Source: Lactococcus ileimucosae (GTDB lineage: Bacteria; Bacillota; Bacilli; Lactobacillales; Streptococcaceae). Taken from it: 64,000 nt of DNA. Numbering within the stretch: position 1 is the stretch's first letter; every line of letters begins with the position of its first letter. The DNA lies in NCBI RefSeq assembly GCF_943193185.1, contig NZ_CALPDE010000006.1, positions 22,703-86,702 on the forward strand, read 5' to 3'. Below are positions 46,714 through 56,100 of the stretch, piece after piece. The position numbers and the translations under genes are program-made. The notes under the pieces are model-generated. The model was given only the letters and a program-made list of their open reading frames with translations. It searched no databases and was not told where the DNA came from.

Positions 46714-47931
46714 ATGAATCGTGTAGTCATTACAGGTTACGGTGTAACCAGTGCTATCGGTAATACACCAGAAGAATTTTGGAACAGCCTTAAGTCCGGT
46801 AAAACAGGTATCGGTCCAATTACGCGCTTTGATGCAGAAGCTACAGGTATTAGTGTGGCAGCAGAAGTCAAAGATTTCCCATTTGAAAAGCATTTTGAGA
46901 AAAAAGATGCACGTCGCATGGATACTTTTTCACTTTATGCTGTCTATGCTGCGCTTGAAGCTATGGAAATGTCAGGCATTACTCCAGAGAACACAAATTA
47001 TGATCGCTTAGGGTGTATCATGGCCTCAGGTATTGGTGGCTTGGAGCAAACACAAAAAAATTCACAAGCGCTGCTCAAAGGTCCACGTAAAGTCACACCA
47101 CTCTATGTGCCCTTGGCGATTGCCAACATGGCGACAGGTAACGTTGCCTTGCGCACGGGTGCGCGTGGCGTATCTCGTGCAGAAGTTACAGCATGTGCAG
47201 CAGGGGCAAACTCTATTGGTTCAGCTTTCCGTGAAATCAAACATGGTTATGCAGATGCCATTATCGCCGGTGGTGCTGAAGCTGCGATTTGTGAGCTCGG
47301 TATTGCTGGGTTTGCCAACTTGACTGCATTGACAAAAGAGGCTGATCCTTCAATTGCTTGTCGTCCATTTGATAAAGACCGTTCGGGCTTTGTTATGGGT
47401 GAAGGTGCAGGTGTCTTGATTTTGGAAAGCCTTGAACATGCGAAAGCACGTGGTGCAAATATCTTAGCCGAGATTGTTGGTTATGGTAACACCAACGATG
47501 CCTATCATATGACAACGCCGTCAGGTGTTGGTGCTGAAAATGCGATGAAGCTTGCTTTAGAGGAAGCAGGTATTTCTGGAGCAGATGTTGATTACATCAA
47601 TGCACACGGTACATCAACACCTGCCAATGAAGAAACAGAAGCAAAAGCTATCCACAATGTCATTGGGGATAGAGCCTTGGTTTCATCAACAAAGGCTTTA
47701 CACGGGCATGCTCTTGGAGCGACAGGAGCTATCGAAGCAGTAGCGACTGTACAAGCTATTTTAAATCAGTTTGCACCAGTAAATGCTGGAACAAAAGAAT
47801 TGGATGAAGGCATGACTATCAATGTCGTTCTTGGTCAAGGTCAAGATGCTGAGATTAATTACGCATTGTCACAAGACTTTGGTTTTGGTGGACACAATGC
47901 CGTATTGGCCTTTAAAAAATTCACAGATTAG
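46714..47931 (+). CDS. fabF: 3-oxoacyl-ACP synthase II FabF
   Basis: Elongating condensing enzyme of 405 residues. The catalytic Cys is in EVTACAAGANSIGSA, with the two active-site histidines in YINAHGTSTP and ALHGHALGATG. Strong ribosome site AAAGGAGAAAAAG. Standard order fabG-fabF-accB. Confidence 0.97.
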   Translation: MNRVVITGYGVTSAIGNTPEEFWNSLKSGKTGIGPITRFDAEATGISVAAEVKDFPFEKHFEKKDARRMDTFSLYAVYAALEAMEMSGITPENTNYDRLGCIMASGIGGLEQTQKNSQALLKGPRKVTPLYVPLAIANMATGNVALRTGARGVSRAEVTACAAGANSIGSAFREIKHGYADAIIAGGAEAAICELGIAGFANLTALTKEADPSIACRPFDKDRSGFVMGEGAGVLILESLEHAKARGANILAEIVGYGNTNDAYHMTTPSGVGAENAMKLALEEAGISGADVDYINAHGTSTPANEETEAKAIHNVIGDRALVSSTKALHGHALGATGAIEAVATVQAILNQFAPVNAGTKELDEGMTINVVLGQGQDAEINYALSQDFGFGGHNAVLAFKKFTD

Positions 47932-48023
47932 TTTAAAAGAAAGATAAGCACTCTGCTTTCTTTCTCAGAGTTTAAGTGCAGTTTAACTTAGATTGTGGAA
48001 AAGAAAGCGAGCGGGATATAAAA

Positions 48024-48494
48024 ATGAATATTAATGAAGTAAAAGATTTGATGTCACAGTTTGATGGTTCGAGTTTGCGTGAATTTTCTTGGCGCACAGC
48101 AGAAGGAGAACTGTCTTTCTCAAAAAATGAAAATAAAGTTCTTGCAGCAGCTGGAACAGCAATTCCAGAAGCAAAAGCAAGTGCGCCAGTACCTGTAAGC
48201 GAAAGCCACACAGAACTTGCTGTAGAAACAGAACGCGTGGAAGAAGCTGCTACAGCAGTAGGCGAAGCAGTAACAAGTCCTTTGGTCGGTGTAGCCTACT
48301 TACAACCAGCACCAGACAAACCTGAGTTCGTTAGTGTGGGAGATACAGTCAAAAAAGGTCAAACCTTACTCATCATTGAAGCAATGAAAGTTATGAACGA
48401 AATTCCAGCACCTAAAGATGGTGTAATCACTGAAATCATGGTCAATGCTGAGGATGTGGTTGAATTTGGTCAAGAATTAGTACGCATCAAATAA
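48024..48494 (+). CDS. accB: Biotin carboxyl carrier protein of acetyl-CoA carboxylase
   Basis: Protein of 156 residues. A predicted coiled N-terminal segment is followed by an Ala/Glu/Val-rich linker and the biotinyl domain, with the biotin lysine in [13 protein letters not shown] near residue 122. ATG 48024 starts the conserved [13 protein letters not shown]; an in-frame ATG at 47976 is upstream of the weak ribosome site. It accepts carboxyl groups from AccC, encoded two genes later. Confidence 0.94.
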   Translation: MNINEVKDLMSQFDGSSLREFSWRTAEGELSFSKNENKVLAAAGTAIPEAKASAPVPVSESHTELAVETERVEEAATAVGEAVTSPLVGVAYLQPAPDKPEFVSVGDTVKKGQTLLIIEAMKVMNEIPAPKDGVITEIMVNAEDVVEFGQELVRIK

Positions 48495-48507
48495 AGGAGC
48501 GGTAAAA

Positions 48508-48942
48508 ATGGCAGAAGTAAATATTGACGTCACAAAAATTATGGAGGCCTTGCCTCACCGTTATCCCTTCCTTTTAGTGGACCGTGTGATTGATATTGCG
48601 GACGATGAAATTACAGCTATCAAGAATGTGACGATTAACGAGGAATTTTTCCAAGGGCATTTTCCACAATATCCAGTAATGCCAGGTGTTTTGATTATGG
48701 AAGCTTTGGCACAAGCTGCAGGTGTTTTGGAACTTTCAAAACCTGAAAACAAAGGAAAACTCGTTTTTTATGCAGGAATGGATAATGTAAAGTATAAAAA
48801 GCAAGTCGTCCCTGGTGATCAGCTGGTTTTGCACGCGAAATTTATCAAATGCCGTGGACCTATTGCTGTTGTTGAAGCAGAAGCCAAAGTTGACGGTAAA
48901 TTAGCTGCAAAGGGTACGCTGACTTTTGCTTTAGGAAAATAA
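48508..48942 (+). CDS. fabZ: 3-hydroxyacyl-ACP dehydratase FabZ
   Basis: Hot-dog fold dehydratase of 144 residues. The catalytic His is in [16 protein letters not shown] with Glu in the following helix (MEALAQAAG). Ribosome site AAAGGAGCGG. It follows accB by 13 bp and is followed by a terminator-like hairpin before accC. Confidence 0.96.
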   Translation: MAEVNIDVTKIMEALPHRYPFLLVDRVIDIADDEITAIKNVTINEEFFQGHFPQYPVMPGVLIMEALAQAAGVLELSKPENKGKLVFYAGMDNVKYKKQVVPGDQLVLHAKFIKCRGPIAVVEAEAKVDGKLAAKGTLTFALGK

Positions 48943-48955
48943 ATAATATCAAATA

Positions 48956-48982
48956 TGCCACAGTTAGTCTGTGGCAACTTTT
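48956..48982 (+). terminator. Hairpin between fabZ and accC
   Basis: GCCACAG (48957-48963) pairs with CTGTGGC (48969-48975), followed by AACTTTT. A second stem (AGAAAG/CTTTCT) with a T-run lies at about 49063-49087, so the accC gap contains two possible attenuation points. Confidence 0.7.
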
Positions 48983-49135
48983 AAAAGTAAGTGTACTTTG
49001 CAGAGTCAAAGCTTTGGCTTAAATCCACCCAAGATGGTTTGTTACAGCAGAGGTTAAGAAGACAGAAAGACTGTCTTTCTCCTTTTTTACTGAGGAAATC
49101 CTTTGGAAAAAGAGCTTGATAGGAGTTATCAATCT

Positions 49136-50500
49136 ATGTTTAATAAAATTTTAATCGCCAATCGTGGTGAAATAGCTGTACGTATTATACGTGCAGCGCG
49201 CGAACTCGGCGTTGCTACTGTTGCCGTATATTCAGAAGCGGACCGTGATGCACTCCATGTTGCGTTGGCAGATGAATCTATCTGTATCGGCCCAGCCCGT
49301 GCAACAGAGTCTTATCTGAATATGAACAATATTCTAGAAGCCGCTGTTGCTACTGGAGCTCAAGCCATTCATCCAGGTTTTGGTTTTTTGAGTGAAAACT
49401 CAAAGTTTGCACGTCTTTGTGAAGAAATGAATATCAAATTTATCGGTCCCTCAGCCCAGGTCATGGATATGATGGGAGATAAAATTAACGCGCGTGCAGA
49501 AATGGTTAAAGCAGGCGTTCCTGTAACACCGGGTTCTGAAGGTGAAGTGTATACGAGTGAAGAAGCACTGGATTTAGCCAATAAGATCGGCTATCCTGTC
49601 ATGCTGAAAGCATCAGCTGGCGGTGGTGGAAAAGGTATCCGTAAAGTTAGCAATGCAGAAGAACTCGTCCCCGCTTTCGAAGCAGCTACTGCTGAAGCCA
49701 AAGCTGCTTTTGGCAATGGTGCCATGTTTATCGAACGTATGATTTTCCCTGCCCGTCATATTGAAGTCCAAATCTTAGCAGACCAACATGGCAATGTTAT
49801 TCACTTAGGAGAACGTGATTGTTCCCTCCAACGAAATAACCAGAAAGTTCTTGAAGAAAGCCCATCTGTCGCGATTGGACATACTTTACGAGAGCGCATC
49901 TGCCAAGCTGCTGTCAAAGCAGCAGCACATGTGAACTATGAAAACGCAGGAACAATTGAGTTTCTCTTGGATGAAGCTTCAGGCGATTTCTTCTTCATGG
50001 AAATGAATACACGTGTACAAGTTGAACATCCTGTAACCGAGTTTGTCTCAGGTGTGGATATTGTTAAGGAACAAATTCGAATTGCAGATGGTCAAGAACT
50101 GTCTGTGAAACAAGAAGATATTGAGTTCAAGGGACATGCTATTGAGTGCCGTATCAATGCAGAAAATCCTAAATTTAACTTTGCCCCAAGCCCAGATAAA
50201 ATCACCAATCTGTTTCTACCAAGTGGCGGTGTAGGCTTGCGTGTGGATTCAGCCATGTATACAGGCTACACCATTCCACCTTATTATGATTCAATGATTG
50301 CAAAAGTTATCGTCCATGGTGAAAACCGTTTTGAAGCCTTGATGAAAATGCAACGTGCTTTGTTGGAATTCGATGTGGAAGGTTTAACAACCAATATTGA
50401 CTTCCAACTGGAGTTAATTTCAGATGATAATGTTATTGCCGGAGACTATGACACGAGCTTTTTAGCCAATACATTTTTGCCGGAGTATTTGGAAAAATGA
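49136..50500 (+). CDS. accC: Acetyl-CoA carboxylase biotin carboxylase subunit
   Basis: ATP-grasp enzyme of 454 residues that carboxylates biotin on AccB. KILIANRGEIAVRI, HPGFGFLSEN, KASAGGGGKGIRK, the carboxyphosphate region FFMEMNTRVQVEHPVTE and GHAIECRINAE are all intact. ATG 49136 has AGGAGTT eight bases upstream. A very strong terminator follows at 50526, and the usual accD and accA do not come next. Confidence 0.97.
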   Translation: MFNKILIANRGEIAVRIIRAARELGVATVAVYSEADRDALHVALADESICIGPARATESYLNMNNILEAAVATGAQAIHPGFGFLSENSKFARLCEEMNIKFIGPSAQVMDMMGDKINARAEMVKAGVPVTPGSEGEVYTSEEALDLANKIGYPVMLKASAGGGGKGIRKVSNAEELVPAFEAATAEAKAAFGNGAMFIERMIFPARHIEVQILADQHGNVIHLGERDCSLQRNNQKVLEESPSVAIGHTLRERICQAAVKAAAHVNYENAGTIEFLLDEASGDFFFMEMNTRVQVEHPVTEFVSGVDIVKEQIRIADGQELSVKQEDIEFKGHAIECRINAENPKFNFAPSPDKITNLFLPSGGVGLRVDSAMYTGYTIPPYYDSMIAKVIVHGENRFEALMKMQRALLEFDVEGLTTNIDFQLELISDDNVIAGDYDTSFLANTFLPEYLEK

Positions 50501-50525
50501 GTAGAAGAAAACGACACTGAGACGC

Positions 50526-50569
50526 GTGGTGAAGAGAGGTTTCAAACCCCTCTTCACCACTTTTTCTTT
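50526..50569 (+). terminator. Strong terminator ending the fab-acc operon
   Basis: GTGGTGAAGA (50526-50535) pairs with TCTTCACCAC (50551-50560), extended inward by GG/CC pairs, followed by a TTTTTC tract. Confidence 0.95.
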
Positions 50570-50759
50570 TACGATAATGTTAAGGCTGATTGATTAATTT
50601 ATGGCAATTTTAGAGGTGAGTGTCCAGTGTTAACAGTGAAGTTTATCACAGATTTATTCTGAGCATTCTATTGATCTCCATCTGGTTTTCCTTGGTATAA
50701 AAACTGTTCTTGCACAGATCCTATCTATGTTTTATAGCAAAAATGACTCCTGTTTTTCT

Positions 50760-50830
50760 TTGACAAGATATAATGGAGAATGGTAAAATAATATTGTGAG
50801 AAAACGATACACTTTCTCATTTTTATTTAT
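50760..50830 (+). promoter_or_regulatory. Candidate esx promoter and terminator-like leader hairpin
   Basis: TTGACA (50760-50765), 18 bp and TAAAAT (50784-50789) with TG plus one base before it. The predicted start near 50796 is immediately followed by TGAGAAA/TTTCTCA (about 50797-50820) and a T-rich tract, a terminator-like hairpin. A further stem TATCTG/CAGATA lies downstream. The leader to esxA is about 127 nt. Confidence 0.6.
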
Positions 50831-50924
50831 CTGCTTTCTTATAAAACAGATACATCATGCCCCAATAAAGTAAGGTAATAATTTTTTAATTACATATATT
50901 ATATTATTTTAAAGGAGAATGAAA

Positions 50925-51215
50925 ATGGCAACAATTAGTGTCACACCTGAAGAACTCAAACAACAAGCGCAAGTTTACATCCAATCTAAAGAAGAAATCG
51001 AACAAGCGATTCAACGTGTAAATTCAATGAACAGCACAATCGCGGAAGAGTGGAAAGGTCAAGCTTTCCAAGCTTACTTGGAACAGTACAACCAACTTTA
51101 TCAAAATGTTCAAAAGTTTGAAGAATTGCTAGAAAATATTAATCAGCAACTGAATAAATATGCGGATACAGTCGCAGAACGTGATGCACAAGATGCTCAA
51201 AGTTTTGGATTTTAA
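50925..51215 (+). CDS. esxA: WXG100-family secreted protein EsxA
   Basis: A 96-residue helical-hairpin protein with the WXG turn in EEWKGQAFQAYLEQY (about residues 42-56). It is the signature substrate of type VIIb secretion. The C-terminus carries AERDAQDAQSFGF, a likely part of the secretion signal. ATG 50925 is chosen because AAAGGAGA is too close to the ATG at 50919. It is first in the locus, followed by a short gap and essA. Confidence 0.96.
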   Translation: MATISVTPEELKQQAQVYIQSKEEIEQAIQRVNSMNSTIAEEWKGQAFQAYLEQYNQLYQNVQKFEELLENINQQLNKYADTVAERDAQDAQSFGF

Positions 51216-51261
51216 AAGTGAGCACCCTTGTGGTGCTTATTTTGTTTTTTATGGAGAATAA

Positions 51262-51732
51262 ATGAAAAAGCATAAATTTTTATGGTTTTTTGGCGTCCTA
51301 TTTTTCTTGACGTATTCACCTGTCTCTGTACAGGGAGACAGTGATGGAAGTTTACAGCTTCAGTCTGAGATGATAACTAACCAATCTGGGGGAGGCGCAA
51401 GTGTTTCGGAGTTTGGAATCCGTTCTCAGCTATTCTCGACACCCCTATATGAAAAGGAAAAAGAGAAAGAAAAGCAAGAAGCAGAAACTCTTAAGCATGT
51501 TCAAGCTATAGATTTTAATAAAAACAGTCAGAATAAGTTGTATAAAACAAATGTTCAAAATGTAAGGACGGGATTATTTAAAGACTATAAACAGGCAAAC
51601 GTTGCTTCGACTTCTTTAAATACAGAAGCCAAAACTAAAGGAATGCTTGTATTACTTATTTTGGCGATACCTTTAATGGTTTTGACAGGATTTGTGGCAA
51701 GACGTTTTGCAAGACGAAAGAGGAAGCGATGA
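51262..51732 (+). CDS. essA: Type VII secretion protein EssA
   Basis: Membrane protein of 156 residues. It has an N-terminal hydrophobic signal-like helix (about 5-24), a hydrophilic middle rich in Lys and Glu, and a C-terminal transmembrane helix (about 127-147) ending in a strongly basic tail (RRFARRKRKR). Low sequence conservation is usual; the place between esxA and esaB and this topology support EssA. Overlaps esaB by four bases. Confidence 0.87.
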   Translation: MKKHKFLWFFGVLFFLTYSPVSVQGDSDGSLQLQSEMITNQSGGGASVSEFGIRSQLFSTPLYEKEKEKEKQEAETLKHVQAIDFNKNSQNKLYKTNVQNVRTGLFKDYKQANVASTSLNTEAKTKGMLVLLILAIPLMVLTGFVARRFARRKRKR

Positions 51733-51992
51733 AAGATCATATTGAAATCAGTTTAGAATGGATAGGAAAACAAGTTGACTTAGCTATCCCGTCAATGGTT
51801 ACTTCAGAACGTTTGATTGAATTGCTGAGTCAAGCTTTTGAAGCAAAGGGACAAAGCTTACCAGAAAAATGGAGTTTTATTGTTAAAGGTAAGTCATTGG
51901 CTCTTGAAAGTGGATTAACGTTAAAAGAGCTGGGTTTGGGAAATGGAGATATATTACAGCTCATTGTAGGAGAAGAAAATGAAATTATTTGA
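51729..51992 (+). CDS. esaB: Ubiquitin-like secretion accessory protein EsaB
   Basis: An 87-residue cytoplasmic protein of the YukD/EsaB family with a ubiquitin-like fold (HIEISLEWIGKQVDLAIP, then LTLKELGLGNGDILQLIVG). It begins in ATGA overlap with essA and overlaps essB by 14 bases, so machinery genes are tightly coupled. EsaB regulates or supports T7b secretion in Staphylococcus. Confidence 0.92.
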   Translation: MKDHIEISLEWIGKQVDLAIPSMVTSERLIELLSQAFEAKGQSLPEKWSFIVKGKSLALESGLTLKELGLGNGDILQLIVGEENEII

Positions 51993-53106
51993 TGGACAGG
52001 ATACATTAACGGTTAAGAGGGAAGAAAATCGTTTTATTGTTTTTTTAACAGGAACGCAGGTCAACCAACAAGAATTGGAATTTATCAAGAATAAAACAGA
52101 TTTGACTGCATCTACAGATGAGGAATATACTTTTCAAATTTCCTACAAGCTGATGCGTAATGCTAAAAGTTTGTCTTCTCTTATGACTCAAGCAAGGTCG
52201 GAGATAGAACGTCTGGAGCTGGCTCTAAAATTAAAAAATTTGATTGCTCAAAAATCAGGATACAGAGTACCTTTTGTCCATCCAGAAAATATCTTTTTGA
52301 CAGATGGAAAACTCTCTTTTATTCATGTTGGTATGAAAGAAGGAGTTGCACCTATGGAAACAGACAGAGCACTGTTTCTTTCACAATATAAGGCGCTTAT
52401 TTTGTCAATTTTGAATTCCAAAATCTCTTATGAAAATCTTGTAGGAGGAGAAGCCAGTCTTAGAGACAAGTTTAGCCAGTCTCTAGTGGCTTGCAGCAAT
52501 TTTGAAGAAGTAGATGCTTTGTTGGAAGAAAAATTTTCTCGTGAAAGACAAAGGGAAGAAGCCTCTACTATTAAGGTTTCCAAAGGTCGCTATAGTTTCT
52601 TCAAATATGCGGGTTCTGCTGCCTTAATCGCTGCAATTATAATGGGAGCTTTGACCTTTATGGATCAAAAAGTAACCATACCTAAGCAAAAAGCAATTAT
52701 GGCTGCACAATCAGATTTTATCACGAATCATTACGATAAAACTTTAGAAGATTTGAAGGCTTACCAACCCGAACAGCTTCCTAAAGAAGCACGTTTTGTC
52801 ATGGCATCTTCTTCCATTCATTTAGCAGATTTGAGTCAAACTCAAAAAGCGGCAATTTTAAATAATATTTCCTCTACAACAGATGACAATACGTTGAATT
52901 ATTGGATTTATCAAGGACGGGGCGAGTTTGAAAAATCTCTGAATTTAGCAAAGAACATTGGCGATGACCAGTTGACTTTGCTTGCCTACACCGATCTTTA
53001 TCAAGTTACAAAATTGAACAGCACAATGAATGGTGACGAGAAGCAGAAGAAACTTGAGGAATACAATAAAGCAATACAAGAGTTAAGTAAAAGCTTAGGA
53101 AAATAA
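51979..53106 (+). CDS. essB: Type VII secretion protein EssB
   Basis: Protein of 375 residues of the YukC/EssB family. The N-terminal pseudokinase domain (1 to about 200) is followed by one transmembrane helix (YAGSAALIAAIIMGALTFM, about 212-230) and an extracellular helical domain of 145 residues. It bridges the ATPase EssC and the membrane complex. Standard position before essC. Confidence 0.95.
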   Translation: MKLFDGQDTLTVKREENRFIVFLTGTQVNQQELEFIKNKTDLTASTDEEYTFQISYKLMRNAKSLSSLMTQARSEIERLELALKLKNLIAQKSGYRVPFVHPENIFLTDGKLSFIHVGMKEGVAPMETDRALFLSQYKALILSILNSKISYENLVGGEASLRDKFSQSLVACSNFEEVDALLEEKFSRERQREEASTIKVSKGRYSFFKYAGSAALIAAIIMGALTFMDQKVTIPKQKAIMAAQSDFITNHYDKTLEDLKAYQPEQLPKEARFVMASSSIHLADLSQTQKAAILNNISSTTDDNTLNYWIYQGRGEFEKSLNLAKNIGDDQLTLLAYTDLYQVTKLNSTMNGDEKQKKLEEYNKAIQELSKSLGK

Positions 53107-53111
53107 ACAGT

Positions 53112-56100
53112 ATGAAAGAATTATTTGAATTAGAACATTCACAAAAAGAAAATCAGAATTTTCTTTACGATGCACGTCATCCCGAAGAAATTCTCTATAT
53201 TATTTTCATATTAAAAGACAAGTTGGAGAAAGTGACATTAACTGAATCGCAAATGACTGCTTCTTATGCGCATTTGTTGTTTGGTGTCGTTAATGAACAG
53301 CTCCTTGTTAACGGTGAAAAGCTTTCTAAAGGTATGCATGATATTGACGGTATTCCTCTATTTGTTTTATTGGCAGAGGAGCTACAGACACATTTTTTGA
53401 TTTTAGATAACCAAGAGTTTGTTATCCATAATCAAACAACTCCGTGTGCTATTCAAACGCAGGATGATTCCCTCATCATTATTGACAATGAGGATGAGAC
53501 ACAACCTTTGGCACTCATAAAACCCTTAGGGGACTTTGTTTATTATAACGATGAGAAGCTGAACAAGAGTACGAGTGTATTGTTCAAGATTGGTGACACT
53601 CTTCTTACGCCTGAACTGATGATAGAGCGACGTTCTGAACAATGGAAAGTGACAGCTTTTTCGCAAGAGGTGATTTTCAATCCTGAGTTTTTCTTGGAGC
53701 AACAGCGCAAGCTGGAAAAACCGCAAGATTTCCCTGAATATCGTCGTTCTCCTCGCTTGAATCTAGAAATTCCGGAAGAAAGTTTTAAGTTTGAAAAGAT
53801 AGGAGACAAGGAACAAGCACCTAAAGGTGGGTTACTCAAAGCTATTTTGCCTCCTATAGGAATGCTTGTGGCGGGAGGTCTGACAACACTTTTAGCAGGA
53901 CGTAACGCGCTTATGATGATGGCGACTGCGCTTGTCAGTGCAATGACTGTTGTTTTTACAGTCACACAATACCGTACTGAGAAAAAGGACCGTCTAGAGC
54001 GTGAAAGGCAACGGGAAGAAGACTATCAGATTTATTTAGCAAAGACTACTTCCAAGCTAAACCAAGTGCACCGTCAAGAGAATAAAGTGCTGCATTATCA
54101 ACAACCTTCTCCACAGAGATTACTGGAGAAGATTGAAAAATATGATTCACGTCTTTATGAACGCATGGCCAATAATAAGGACTTTTTGCAAGTTTCTTTG
54201 GGAACAGGGACACAGCCTTCCGGCTTGAAGGTGGAAACAGACTATACGCCGCGTGATGAGGGTGAGTGGGCCAGCCATGTTAAAGGACTGGTGGGAAAAT
54301 ACACTAAACAAGAAGATACACCAGTGACGTTGGATTTAAGACATCAAACTCTTGGACTAATCGGGAACTATGAGTTGCTAAAAGATACAGTTTCCAATCT
54401 CTACTTGCAACTGGCCTTCTTTCATTCTTACCGTGACCTTAACTTTATTGCCTTAGTACCTGAAAAAGCCTATGCAAAAGATTGGCACAAATGGCGTTTT
54501 CTTCCCCATTTTAAGGTACAAGGTATTAATACGCGAGGAATAGTGCATAATGCCAAATCTCGGGACATGGTGCTTTCTAGTTTTTATCAAATCATTAATT
54601 CGCGGCAGCAAGAGTTGAATGCAGCAGGGCGTGAGAAACCAACCTTCCTTCCTCATTTTGTCTTTACAATTTTTGACGATTCTTATCTGGCGGGACATGG
54701 ACTCAATGAGTTTTTAGCTGAAGACATGTCTGATCTGGGAGTGACTGTGATTTGGTGTAAAGAGGATAAGAAACTCTTACCTGAAACAATCACTGCTCTT
54801 GTAGAAGTGAAGAACCAGCAGGCTGGGGTACTCATTCAAGATAATGGCCACCATATGGATAAGGTATATCATCCTTATCCAGCGCTTGAAAGTCAAGAAA
54901 ATTTTGAAGTCATTCTTCGTCAAATGTCCAGTTTAGAACATATGGAAGTGGAGAAAAATGCGATTCCTGAGCGCCTTAGCCTATTGGAGCAATATTTGGT
55001 CGAAACAGTCGAAGATTTGGATATCGCGAGCCGCTGGGCCCAAGCAGAACCAAGTAAGTCCATTGCCTCTATGATCGGATGGAAAGGAAAGAAAGAATTT
55101 GCCTTTTGGGATTTGCACGAACAAGTACATGGTCCGCATGCTATCGTAGGGGGAACTTCTGGATCTGGTAAGTCTGAGTTTCTGACGACTTACTTGATGG
55201 GGTTAGCCATTAATTTTTCTCCAGAAGACATAGGTATGCTTATCATCGACTGGAAAGGTGGAGGAATTGCAGATACCTTGGTTGATCTCCCACATTTCAT
55301 GGGATCAATTACTAATTTGGATGGTGCTGGCACTGCGAGAGCTTTGGCTTCCATTAATGCAGAGCTCAAAAAACGTCAACGTGAATTCAGAGAATACGGG
55401 GTTCAAAATATTGCAGGCTATACGAAGCTTTACCGTGAGCGTTTGAATCCACGTGAGGGAGTGAAGTATCCAGAAAAACCTTTGCCTCACCTCATGCTGG
55501 TTTCAGACGAATTTGCGGAACTCAAAGAAAATGTTCCAGAGTTTTTGGATGAGTTAACATCAGTAGCGCGTATCGGACGCTCCCTTGGGGTGCATTTGAT
55601 ATTAGCGACTCAAAAGCCCGATGGTGTGGTCAATGACCAGATTGATGCCAACTCTAAGTCTAAAGTTGCTTTGAAGATGTCAGATGAGGCTAACTCGAGA
55701 GCTTTGATTAAGACAGGGGATGCCGCACACATTACTAATGCAGGGCGTGGTTACCTTCGTGTAGGTGAGAGTGAAGTTTATGAGCTGTTCCAATCTGGTT
55801 ACGGAGGAGTAGAATACAATCCGCATGCTACACAGGAGGAAACAAAAGATGAGCGTATCTTCCATATCAATGCTGCTGGACAGTGGGAACTTTTCTATGA
55901 CCCTCGTGAAGAAGTGATTGACCAAAATCATGATAAAGAGGAACTCCCTACGCAATTACAGGCGACGATACAAGAAATTGTGAAGACCTTTGAGGAATCA
56001 AGCTATACAAAACCAGATAAACCTTGGTTACCAAATCTAGCTGGAGCAATTGTAACAGAACCAGTGAAAAGGGAGGAAAAGCGCAACCTGTCTATTCCTT

